A stretch of 64,000 nt of DNA. Origin: Euonymus europaeus. Lineage: Eukaryota > Streptophyta > Magnoliopsida > Celastrales > Celastraceae. How positions within the stretch are numbered: position 1 is the first letter of the stretch; each line of letters opens with the position of its first letter. Made by a program: the position numbers and the translations under genes. Shown one piece after another: positions 39,101-51,077 of this stretch. The stretch lies in NCBI GenBank assembly GCA_963580455.1, contig OY756960.1, positions 9,114,001-9,178,000 on the forward strand, in the 5' to 3' direction. Below the pieces are notes generated by a model. That model was not told the DNA's origin and ran no database searches. It saw nothing but the letters and a program-made list of their open reading frames with translations.

Positions 39101-40789
39101 GTTGCTCAACTCTATCTATGGAGGAGCTTTTAACGGTGTTTGTCCATTTGTCATAGAAAGTTGGTTTTTTGGAATCGAAATAATCTAGGAAGTTATACTC
39201 GTAAAATTTGACATAGAAAAAACAATAAAAAGTGTACACCGAGCAACTTTCATGGTCCGAAGTTGCTCAACTCTATCTATGGAGGAGCTTTTAACGGTTT
39301 TTATCCATTTGTCTTAGAAAGTTGGTGTTTTGGAATCGAAATAATCTAGGAAGCTTATACTCGTAAAATTCGACAAAGAAGAACAATAAAAAGTGTACGC
39401 CGAGCTACTTTCACGGTACGAAGTTGCTCAACTCTATCTTTGGAGGAGCTTTGAACGGTTTTTATCCATTTGTGATAGAAAGTTGGTGTTTCGGCATCGA
39501 AATAATCTAGGGAGCTTATACTCGTAAAATTTGACAAAGAAGAACAATAAAAAATGTACACCGAGCAACTTTCACGATCCGAAGTTTCTCAACTCTATAT
39601 ATGGAGGAGCTTTTAACGGTTTTTGTCCATTTATCATAGAAAGTTGGTGTTTTGGAATCGAAATAATCTAGGAAGCTTATACTCGTAAAATGTGACAAAG
39701 AAGAACAATAAAAAATGTACACCGAGCAACTTTCATGGTCCGAAGTTGCTCAACTCTATCTATGGAGGAGCTTTTAACGGTTTTTGTCCATTTGTCATAG
39801 AAAGTTGGTGTTTTGGAATCGAAATAATCTAGGAAGTACTCGTAAAATTTAACATAGAAGAACAATAAAAAGTGTACACCGAGAAACTTTGATAGTACGA
39901 AGTTGCTCAACTTTATCTATGAAGGAGATTTTAACGGTTTTTGTGCATTTGTCATAGAAATGTGTTATTTTGGCATGGAAATAATCTAGGAAGCTTATAC
40001 TCGTAAAATTTGACATAGAAGAACAATAAAAAGTGTACACCGAGCAACTTTGATGGTCCGAAGTTGCTCAACTCTATCTATGGAGGATCTTTTAACGGTT
40101 TTTGTCCATTTCGCATAGAAAGTTGATGTTTTGGCATCGAAATAATATAGGAAGTTATACTCGTAAAATTTGACATAGAAGAACAATGAAAAGTGTACAC
40201 CGAGCAACTTTCATGTTCCGAAGTTGCTCAACTCTATCTATGGAAGAGCTTTTAACGGTTTTTGTCCATTTGTCATAGATATGTGGTGTTTTGGCATCGA
40301 AATAATCTAGGAAGCTTATACTCGTAAAATTTGACGAAGAAGAACAATAAAAAATGTACACCGAGCAACTTTAATGGTCCGAAGTTGCTCAACTCTATCT
40401 ATGGAGGAGCTTTTAACGGTTTTTGTCCATTTGTCATAGAAAGTTGGTATTTTGGAATCGAAATAATCTAGGAAGCTTATACTCGTAAAATTTGACAAAG
40501 AAGAACAATAAAAAATGTACACCGAGCAACTTTCATGGTCCGAAGTTGCTCAACTCTATCTATGGAGGAGCTTTTAATGGTGTTTGTCCATTTGTCATAG
40601 AAAGTTGGTTTTTTGGAATCGAAATAATCTAGGAAGTTATACTCGTAAAATTTGACATAGAAAAAACAATAAAAAGTGTACACCGAGCAACTTTCATGGT
40701 CCGAAGTTGCTCAACTCTATCTATGGAGGAGCTTTTAACGGTTTTTATCCATTTGTCTTAGAAAGTTGGTGTTTCGGCATCAAAATAAT
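36140..40789 (+). repeat. 29-monomer higher-order repeat, copy 1 (4,650 bp)
   Basis: Units from 36,140 to about 39,030 recur at 40,790 to about 43,680, offset 4,650 bp (36,469 to 41,119; 37,270 to 41,920; 38,872 to 43,522). The remainder of this copy is an internal duplication (39,355-40,789) that the second copy does not repeat in full. Confidence 0.88.
39355..40683 (+). repeat. Internal 9-monomer duplication (1,443-bp offset) with one monomer removed
   Basis: Units at 37,912, 38,073, 38,234 and 38,406 recur at 39,355, 39,516, 39,677 and 39,849 (offset 1,443 bp). Past about 40,150 the offset falls to 1,283 bp (38,872 to 40,155), so one monomer was lost. The unit spanning 39,995-40,207 joins the left part of one type to the right part of another and marks the exchange point. 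Confidence 0.85.
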
Positions 40790-43700
40790 CTAGGAAGCAT
40801 ATACTCGTAAAATTTGACAAAGAAGAACAATAAAAAGTGTACACCGAGCAACTTTTATGGTCCGAAGTTGCTCAACTCTATCTATGGAGGAGCTTTTAAC
40901 GGTTTTTGTCCATTTGTCATAGATATGTGGTGTTTTGCATCGAAATAACCTAGGAAGCTTATACTCGTAAAATTTGACAAAGAAGAACAATAAAAAGTGT
41001 ACACCGAGCAACTTTCATGGTCCGAAGTTGCTCAACTCTATCTATGGAGGAGCTTTTAACGGTTTTTGTCCATTTGCCATAGAAAGTTGGTTTTTTGGAA
41101 TCGAAATAATCTAGGAAGTTATACTCGTAAAATTTGACATAGAAGAATAATAAAAAGTGTACACCGAGCAGCTTTCATGGTCCGAAGTTTCTCAACTCTA
41201 TCTATGGAGGAGCTTTTAACGGTCTTTGTCCATTTGTCATAGATATGTGGTGTTTTGGCATCAAAATAATCTAGGAAGCTTATACTCGTAAAATTTGACA
41301 AAGAAGAATAATAAAAAGTGTACACCGAGCAACTTTCATGGTCCGAAGTTTCTCAACTCTATCTTTGGAGGAGCTTTTAACGGTTTTTGTCCATTTGTCA
41401 TAGAAAGTTGGTGTTTTGGAATCGAAATAATCTAGGAAGCTTATACTCGTAAAATTTGACAAAGAAGAACAATAAAAAGTGTACACCGAGCAACTTTCAT
41501 GGTCCGAAGTTTCTCAACTCTATCTATGGAGGAGCTTTTAACGGTTTTTGTCCATTTATCATAGAAAGTTGGTGTTTTGGAATCGAAATAATCTAGGAAG
41601 CTTATACTCGTAAAATGTGACAAAGAAGAACAATAAAAAATGTACACCGAGCAACTTTCATGGTCCGAAGTTGCTCAACTTTATCTATGGAGGAGCTTTT
41701 AACGGTTTTTGTCCATTTTTCATAGAAAGTTGGTTTTTTGGAATCGAAATAATCTAGGAAGTACTCGTAAAATTTAACATAGAAGAACAATAAAAAGTGT
41801 ACACCGAGAAACTTTGATAGTACGAAGTTGCTCAACTCTATCTATGAAGGAGATTTTAACGGTTTTTGTGCATTTGTCATAGAAATGTGTTATTTTGGCA
41901 TGGAAATAATCTAGGAAGCTTATACTCGTAAAATTTGACATAGAAGAACAATAAAAAGTGTACACCGAGCAACTTTGATGGTCCGAAGTTGCTCAACTCT
42001 ATCTATAGAGGAGCTTTTAACGGTTTTTGTCCATTTCGCATAGAAAGTTCGTGTTTTTGCATCGAAATAATCTAGGAAGTTATACTCGTAAAATTTGACA
42101 TTGAAGAAGAATAAAAAGTATACACCGAGCAACTTTGATGGTCCGAAGTTGGTCAACTCTATCTATGGAGGAGCTTTTAACAGTTTTTATCCATTTGTCA
42201 TATAAAGTTGGTGTTTTGGAATCCAAATAATCACGGAAGTTATACTCGTAAAATTTGACATAGAAGAACAATAAAAAGTGTACACCGAGCAACTTTCATG
42301 GTCCGAAGTTGCTCAACTCTATCTATGGAGGAGCTTTTAACGGTTTTTGTCCATTTGTCATAGATATGTGGTGTTTTGGCAACGAAATAATCTAGGAAGC
42401 TTATACTCGTAATATTTGACAAAGAAGAACAATAAAAAATGTACACCGAGCAACTTTAATGGTCCGAAGTTGCTCAACTCTATCTATGGGGGAGCTTTTA
42501 ACGGTTTTTGTCCATTTGTCATAGAAATTTGGTGTTTTGGAATCGAAATAATCTAGGAAGCTTATACTCGTAAAATTCGACAAAGAAGAACAATAAAAAG
42601 TGTACGCCGAGCTACTTTCACGGTACGAAGTTGCTCAACTCTATCTTTGGAGGAGCTTTGAACGGTTTTTATCCATTTGTGATAGAAAGTTGGTGTTTCG
42701 GCATCGAAATAATCTAGGGAGCTTATACTCGTAAAATTTGACAAAGAAGAACAATAAAAAATGTACACCGAGCAACTTTCACGATCCGAAGTTTCTCAAC
42801 TCTATATATGGAGGAGCTTTTAACGGTTTTTGTCCATTTATCATAGAAAGTTGGTGTTTTGGAATCGAAATAATCTAGGAAGCTTATACTCGTAAAATGT
42901 GACAAAGAAGAACAATAAAAAATGTACACCGAGCAACTTTCATGGTCCGAAGTTGCTCAACTCTATCTATGGAGGAGCTTTTAACGGTTTTTGTCCATTT
43001 GTCATAGAAAGTTGGTGTTTTGGAATCGAAATAATCTAGGAAGTACTCGTAAAATTTAACATAGAAGAACAATAAAAAGTGTACACCGAGAAACTTTGAT
43101 AGTACGAAGTTGCTCAACTTTATCTATGAAGGAGATTTTAACGGTTTTTGTGCATTTGTCATAGAAATGTGTTATTTTGGCATGGAAATAATCTAGGAAG
43201 CTTATACTCGTAAAATTTGACATAGAAGAACAATAAAAAGTGTACACCGAGCAACTTTGATGGTCCGAAGTTGCTCAACTCTATCTATGGAGGATCTTTT
43301 AACGGTTTTTGTCCATTTCGCATAGAAAGTTGATGTTTTGGCATCGAAATAATATAGGAAGTTATACTCGTAAAATTTGACATAGAAGAAGAATAAAAAG
43401 TATACACCGAGCAACTTTGATGGTCCGAAGTTGCTCAACTCTATCTATGGAGGAGCTTTTAACAGTTTTTATCCATTTGTCATATAAAGTTGGTGTTTTG
43501 GAATCCAAATAATCACGGAAGTTATACTCGTAAAATTTGACATAGAAGAACAATGAAAAGTGTACACCGAGCAACTTTCATGTTCCGAAGTTGCTCAACT
43601 CTATCTATGGAAGAGCTTTTAACGGTTTTTGTCCATTTGTCATAGATATGTGGTGTTTTGGCATCGAAATAATCTAGGAAGCTTATACTCGTAAAATTTG

Positions 43701-43995
43701 ACGAAGAAGAACAATAAAAAATGTACACCGAGCAACTTTAATGGTCCGAAGTTGCTCAACTCTATCTATGGAGGAGCTTTTAACGGTTTTTGTCCATTTG
43801 TCATAGAAAGTTGGTATTTTGGAATCGAAATAATCTAGGAAGCTTATACTCGTAAAATTTGACAAAGAAGAACAATAAAAAATGTACACCGAGCAACTTT
43901 CATGGTCCGAAGTTGCTCAACTCTATCTATGGAGGAGCTTTTAATGGTGTTTGTCCATTTGTCATAGAAAGTTGGTTTTTTGGAATCGAAATAAT
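40790..43995 (+). repeat. 29-monomer higher-order repeat, copy 2 (incomplete)
   Basis: Matches copy 1 at 4,650 bp to about 43,680. The tail, about 43,522-43,990, is instead shared with 40,155-40,620 at an offset of 3,367 bp. After 43,996 the array switches to units of the 25-monomer family. Confidence 0.85.
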
Positions 43996-46250
43996 CTAGG
44001 AAGTTATACTCGTAAAATTTGACATAGAAAAAACATTAAAAGGTGTACACCGAGCAACTTTCATGGTCCGAAGTTGCTCAACTCTATCTATGGAGGAGCT
44101 TTTAACGGTCTTTGTCCATTTGTCATAGATATGTGGTGTTTTGGCATCGAAATAATCTAGGAAGCTTATACTCGTAAAATTTGACGAAGAAGAACAATAA
44201 AAAGTGTACACCGAGCAACTTTCATGGTCCGAAGTTGCTCAACTCTATCTATGGAGAAGCTTTGAACGGTTTTTATCCATTTGTGATAGAAAGTAGGTGT
44301 TTCGGCATCGAAATAATCTAGGAAGCTTATACTAGTAAAATTTGAGAAACAAGAACAATAAAAAATGTACACCGAGCAACTTTCATGGTCCGAAGTTGCT
44401 CAACTCTATCTTTGGAGGAGCTTTTAACGGTTTTTGTCCATTTGTCATAGAAAGTTGGTGTTTTGGAATCTAAATAATCTAGGAAGCTTATACTCGTAAA
44501 ATTTGACAAAGAAGAACAATAAATAGTGTATACCGAGCAACTTTCATGGTCCGAAGTTGCTCAACTCTATCTATGGAGGAGCTTTTAACGGTTTTTATCC
44601 ATTTGTCTTAGAAAGTTGGTGTTTCGGCATCAAAATAATCTAGGAAGCATATACTCGTAAAATTTGACAAAGAAGAACAATAAAAAGTGTACACCGAGCA
44701 ACTTTTATGGTCCGAAGTTGCTCAACTCTATCTATGGAGGAGCTTTTAACGGTTTTTGTCCATTTGTCATAGATATGTGGTGTTTTGCATCGAAATAACC
44801 TAGGAAGCTTATACTCGTAAAATTTGACAAAGAAGAACAATAAAAAGTGTACACCGAGCAACTTTCATGGTCCGAAGTTGCTCAACTCTATCTATGGAGG
44901 AGCTTTTAACGGTTTTTGTCCATTTGCCATAGAAAGTCGGTTTTTTGGAATCGAAATAATCTTGGAAGTTATACTCGTAAAATTTGACATAGAAGAATAA
45001 TAAAAAGTGTACACCGAGCAACTTTCATGGTCCGAAGTTTCTCAACTCTATCTATGGAGGAGCTTTTAACGGTCTTTGTCCATTTGTCATAGATATGTGG
45101 TGTTTTGGCATCGAAATAATCTAGGAAGCTTATACTCGTAAAATTTGACAAAGAAGAATAATAAAAAGTGTACACCGAACAACTTTCATGGTCCGAAGTT
45201 GCTCAACTCTATCTTTGGAGGAGCTTTTAACGGTTTTTGTCCATTTGTCATAGAAAATTCGTGTTTTGGAATCGAAATAATCTAGGAAGCTTATACTCGT
45301 AAAATTTGACAAAGAAGAACAATAAAAAGTGTACACCGAGCAACTTTCATGGTCCGAAGTTTCTCAACTCTATCTATGGAGGAGCTTTTAACGGTTTTTG
45401 TCCATTTATCATAGAAAGTTGGTGTTTTGGAATCGAAATAATCTAGGAAGCTTATACTCGTAAAATGTGACAAAGAAGAACAATAAAAAATGTACACCGA
45501 GCAACTTTCATGGTCCGAAGTTGCTCAACTTTATCTATGGAGGAGCTTTTAGCGGTTTTTGTCCATTTTTCATAGAAAGTTGGTTTTTTGTAATCGAAAT
45601 AATCTAGGACGTACTCGTAAAATTTAACATAGAAGAACAATAAAAAGTGTACACCGAGAAACTTTGATAGTACGAAGTTGCTCAACTCTATCTATGAAGG
45701 AGATTTTAACGGTTTTTGTGCATTTGTCATAGAAATGTGTTGTTTTGGCATGGAAATAATCTAGGAAGCTTATACTCGAAAAATTTGACATAGAAGAACA
45801 ATAAAAAGTGTACACCGAGCAACTTTGATGGTCCCAAGTTGCTCAACTCTATCTATGGAGGAGCTTTTAACAGTTTTTATCCATTTGTCATATAAAGTTG
45901 GTGTTTTGGAATCCAAATAATCACGGAAGTTATACTCGTAAAATTTGACATAGAAGAACAATGAAAAGTGTACACCGAGCAACTTTCATGGTCCGAAGTT
46001 GCTCAACTCTATCTATGGAGGAGCTTTTAACGGTCTTTGTCCATTTGTCATAGATATGTGGTGTTTTGGCGTCGAAATAATCTAGGAAGCTTATACTCAT
46101 AAAATTTGACAAAGAAGAACAATAAAAAATGTACACCGAGCAACTTTCATGGTCCAAGTTGCTCAACTCTATCTATGGAGGAGCTTTTAACGGTTTTTGT
46201 CTATTTGTCATAAAAAGTTGGTGTTTCGGCATCGAAATAATCTAGGAAGC
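43996..46250 (+). repeat. Diverged relative of part of the 25-monomer unit
   Basis: Units at 43,996 and 44,166 match those at 24,902 and 25,072, and units at 44,640, 44,809 and 44,969 match 25,385, 25,554 and 25,714 in order. One extra monomer near 44,327 resembles those at 19,606 and 20,570. The copies carry more substitutions than the three tandem 25-monomer copies, so this looks like an older, separated piece. Confidence 0.75.
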
Positions 46251-46572
46251 TTATACTCGTAAAATTTGACAAAGAAGAACAATAAAAAGTGTACACCGAG
46301 CAACTTTTATGGTCCGAAGTTGCTCAACTCTATCTATGGAGGAGCTTTTAACGGTTTTTGTCCATTTGTCATAGATATGTGTTGTTTTGGCATCGAAATA
46401 ACCTAGGAAGCTTATACTCGTAAAATTTGACAAAGAAGAACAATAAAAAATGTACACCGAGCAACTTTCATGGTCCGATTTTTCTCAACTCTATCTTTGG
46501 AGGAGCTTTTAATGGTTTTTGTCCATTTGTCATAGAAAGTTGGTGTTTTGGAATCGAAATAATCTAGGAAGC

Positions 46573-47859
46573 TTATACTCGTAAAATTTGACAAAGAAGA
46601 ACAATAAAAAGTGTACACCGAGCAACTTTCACGGTCCGAAGTTGCTCAACTCTATCTATGGAGGAGCTTTTAACAGTTTTTGTCCATTTGTCATAGATAT
46701 GTGGTAATTTGGCATCGAAATAACCTAGGAAGCTTATACTCGTAAAATTTGACAAAGAAGAACAATAAAAAGTGTACACCGAGCAACTTTCACGGTCCGA
46801 AGTTGCTCAACTCTATCTATGGAGGAGCTTTTAACGGTTTTTATCCACTTGTCTTAGAAAGTTGGTGATTCGGCATCAAAATAATCTAGGAAGCATATAC
46901 TCGTAAAATTTGACAAAGAAGAACAATAAAAAGTGTACACCGAGCAACTTTTATGGTCCGAAGCTGCTCAACTCTATCTATGGAGGAGCTTTTAACGGTC
47001 TTTCTCCATTTGTCATAGATATGTGGTGTTTCGGCATCGAAATAATCCAGGAAGCTTATACTCGTAAAATTTGACAAAGAAGAACAATAAAAAGTGTACA
47101 CCGAGCAACTTTCATGGTCCGAAGTTGCTCAACTCTATCTATGGAGGAGCTTTTAACGGTTTTTGTCCATAAGGCATAGAAAGTTGGTGTTTTGGCATCA
47201 AAATAATCCAGGAAGTTATACTCGTAAAATTTGACATAAAAGAACAATAAAATGTGTACACCGAGCAACTTCGATGGTCCGAAGTCGCTCAACTTTATCT
47301 ATGGTGGAGCTTTTAACGGTTTTTGTCCATTTATCGTAGAAAGGTAGTTTTTTGGCATCGAAATAATCTAGGAAGCTTATACTCGTAAAATTTGACAAAG
47401 AAGAACAATAAAAAGTGTACACCGAGCAACTTTGGTGGTCCGAAGTTGCTCAACTCTATCTATGGAGGAGCTTTTAACAGGTTTTGTCCATTTGTCATAG
47501 ATATGTGGTGTTTTGGCATCGAAATAACCTAGGAAGCTTATACTCGTAAAATTTGACAAAGAAGAACATTAAAAAGTGTACGCCGAGCAACTTTCATGGT
47601 CCGAAGTTGCTCAACTCTATCTATGGAGAAGCTTTTAACGGTTTTTGTCCATTTGTGATAGAAAGTTGGTGTTTCGGCATCAAAATAATCTATGAAGCTC
47701 ATACTCGTAAAATTTGACAAAGAAGAACAATAAAAAGTGTACCCCGAGCAACTTTCATGGTCCGAAGTTGCTCAACTCTATCTATGGAGGAGCTTTTAAC
47801 GGTTTTTGTCCATTTGTCATAGATATGTGGTAATTTGGCATCGAAATAACCTAGGAAGC
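46573..47859 (+). repeat. 8-monomer higher-order repeat, copy 1 (1,287 bp)
   Basis: Units at 46,573, 46,886, 47,056, 47,216, 47,377, 47,538 and 47,699 recur 1,287 bp later. Markers include CCATAAGGCATAG and TCGCTCAACTTTATCTATGG, with the ATGTGGTAATTTGGC type appearing here for the first time in the window. Confidence 0.9.
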
Positions 47860-49146
47860 TTATACTCGTAAAATTTGACAAAGAAGAACAATAAAAAGTG
47901 TACACCGAGCAACTTTCACGGTCCGAAGTTGCTCAACTCTATCTATGGAGGAGCTTTTAACAGTTTTTGTCCATTTGTCATAGATATGTGGTAATTTGGC
48001 ATCGAAATAACCTAGGAAGCTTATACTCGTAAAATTTGACAAAGAAGAACAATAAAAAGTGTACACCGAGCAACTTTCACGGTCCGAAGTTGCTCAACTC
48101 TATCTATGGAGGAGCTTTTAACGGTTTTTATCCACTTGTCTTAGAAAGTTGGTGATTCGGCATCAAAATAATCTAGGAAGCATATACTCGTAAAATTTGA
48201 CAAAGAAGAACAATAAAAAGTGTACACCGAGCAACTTTTATGGTCCGAAGCTGCTCAACTCTATCTATGGAGGAGCTTTTAACGGTCTTTCTCCATTTGT
48301 CATAGATATGTGGTGTTTCGGCATCGAAATAATCCAGGAAGCTTATACTCGTAAAATTTGACAAAGAAGAACAATAAAAAGTGTACACCGAGCAACTTTC
48401 ATGGTCCGAAGTTGCTCAACTCTATCTATGGAGGAGCTTTTAACGGTTTTTGTCCATAAGGCATAGAAAGTTGGTGTTTTGGCATCAAAATAATCCAGGA
48501 AGTTATACTCGTAAAATTTGACATAAAAGAACAATAAAATGTGTACACCGAGCAACTTCGATGGTCCGAAGTCGCTCAACTTTATCTATGGTGGAGCTTT
48601 TAACGGTTTTTGTCCATTTATCGTAGAAAGGTAGTTTTTTGGCATCGAAATAATCTAGGAAGCTTATACTCGTAAAATTTGACAAAGAAGAACAATAAAA
48701 AGTGTACACCGAGCAACTTTGGTGGTCCGAAGTTGCTCAACTCTATCTATGGAGGAGCTTTTAACAGGTTTTGTCCATTTGTCATAGATATGTGGTGTTT
48801 TGGCATCGAAATAACCTAGGAAGCTTATACTCGTAAAATTTGACAAAGAAGAACATTAAAAAGTGTACGCCGAGCAACTTTCATGGTCCGAAGTTGCTCA
48901 ACTCTATCTATGGAGAAGCTTTTAACGGTTTTTGTCCATTTGTGATAGAAAGTTGGTGTTTCGGCATCAAAATAATCTATGAAGCTCATACTCGTAAAAT
49001 TTGACAAAGAAGAACAATAAAAAGTGTACACCGAGCAACTTTCATGGTCCGAAGTTGCTCAACTCTATCTATGGAGGAGCTTTTAACGGTTTTTGTCCAT
49101 TTGTCATAGATATGTGGTAATTTGGCATCGAAATAACCTAGGAAGC
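47860..49146 (+). repeat. 8-monomer higher-order repeat, copy 2 (1,287 bp)
   Basis: Nearly identical to copy 1. One visible difference is GTGTACACC near 49,025 where copy 1 has GTGTACCCC near 47,738. Its last two monomers (from 48,825) also begin the next, 14-monomer repeat. Confidence 0.9.
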
Positions 49147-51077
49147 TTATACTCGTAAAATTTGACAAAGAAGAACAATAAAAAGTGTACACCGAGCAAC
49201 TTTCATGGTCCGAAGTTGCTCAACTCTATCTATGGAGGAGCTTTTAACGGTTTTTGTCCATTTGTCATAGATATGTGGTAATTTGGCATCGAAATAACCT
49301 AGGAAGCTTATACTCGTAAAATTTGGCAAAGAAGAACAATAAAACGTGTACACCGAGCAACTTTCATGATCCGAAGTTGCTCAACTCTATCTATGTAGGA
49401 GCTTTTAACGGTTTTTGTCCATTTGTCATAGAAAGTTGGTGTTTTGGAATCGAAATAATCTAGGAAGCTTATACTCATAAAATTTGACATAGAAGAACAA
49501 TAAAAAGTGTAAACCGAGCAACTTTCATGGTCCGAAGTTGCTCAACTCTATCTATGGAGGAGCTTTTAACGGTTTTTGTCCATTTGTGATAAAAATTTGG
49601 TGTTTCGGCATCGAAATAATCTAGGAAGCTTATACTCGTAAAATTTGACAAAGAAGAACAATAAAATGTGTACACCGAGCAACTTTCATGGTCCGAAGTT
49701 GCTCAAATCTATCTATGGAGGAGCTTTTAACGGTTTTTGTCCATTTGTCATAGATATGTGGTGTTTTCGCATCGAAATAACCTAGGAAGCTTATACTCGT
49801 AAAATTTGACAAAGAAGAACAATAAAAAATGTACACCGAGCAACTTTCATGGTCCGATTTTTCTCAACTCTATCTTTGGAGGAGCTTTTAATGGTTTTTG
49901 TCCATTTGTCATAGAAAGTTAATGTTTTGGAATCGAAATAATCTAGGAAGCTTATACTCGTAAAATTTGACAAAGAAGAACAATAAAAAGTGTACACCGA
50001 GCAACTTTCACGGTCCGAAGTTGCTCAACTCTATCTATGGAGGAGCTTTTAACGGTTTTTGTCCATTTGTCATAGATATGTGGTAATTTGGCATCGAAAT
50101 AACCTAGGAAGCTTATACTCGTAAAATTTGACAAAGAAGAACAATAAAAAGTGTACACCGAGCAACTTTCATGGTCCGAAGTTGCTCAACTCTATCTATG
50201 GAGGAGCTTTTAACGGTGTTTGTCCATTTGTCATAGATATGTGGTAATTTGGCATCGAAATAACCTAGGAAGCTTATACTCGTAAAATTTGACAAAGAAG
50301 AACAATAAAAAGTGTACACCGAGCAACTTTCATGATCCGAAGTTGCTCAACTCTATCTATGTAGGAGCTTTTAACGGTTTTTGTCCATTTGTCGTAGAAA
50401 GTTGGTGTTTTGGAATCGAAATAATCTAGGAAGCTTATACTCGTAAAATTTGACATAGAAGAACAATAAAAAGTGTACACCGAGCAACTTTCATGGTCCG
50501 AAGTTGCTCAACTCTATCTATGGAGGAGCTTTTAACGGTTTTTGTCCATTTGTCATAGATATGTGGTAATTTGGCATCGAAATAATCCAGGAAGTTATAC
50601 TCGTAAAATTTGACATAAAAGAACAATGAAATGTGTACACCGAGCAACTTCGATGGTCCGAAGTCGCTCAACTTTATCTATGGTGGAGCTTTTAACGGTT
50701 TTTGTCCATTAGTCGTAGAAAGGTAGTTTTTTGGCATCGAAATAATCTAGGAAGCTTATACTCGTAAAATTTGACAAAGAAGAACAATAAAAAGTGTACA
50801 CCGAGCAACTTTGGAGGTCCGAAGTTGCTCAACTCTATCTATGGAGGAGCTTTTAACAGGTTTTGTCCATTTGACATAGATATGTGGTGTTGTGGCATCG
50901 AAATAACCTAGGAATCTTATACTCGTAAAATTTGACAAAGAAGAACAATAAAAAGTGTACGCCGAGCAACTTTCATGGTCCGAAGTTGCTCAACTCTATC
51001 TATGGAGGAGCTTTTATCGGTTTTTGTCCATTTGTGATAGAAAGTTGGTGTTTCGGCATCAAAATAATCTAGGAAGC
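48825..51077 (+). repeat. 14-monomer higher-order repeat, copy 1 (2,253 bp)
   Basis: Units at 48,825, 49,147, 49,475, 49,952, 50,435 and 50,917 recur exactly 2,253 bp later at 51,078, 51,400, 51,728, 52,205, 52,688 and 53,170. The unit shares its first monomers with the 8-monomer repeat. Confidence 0.92.
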
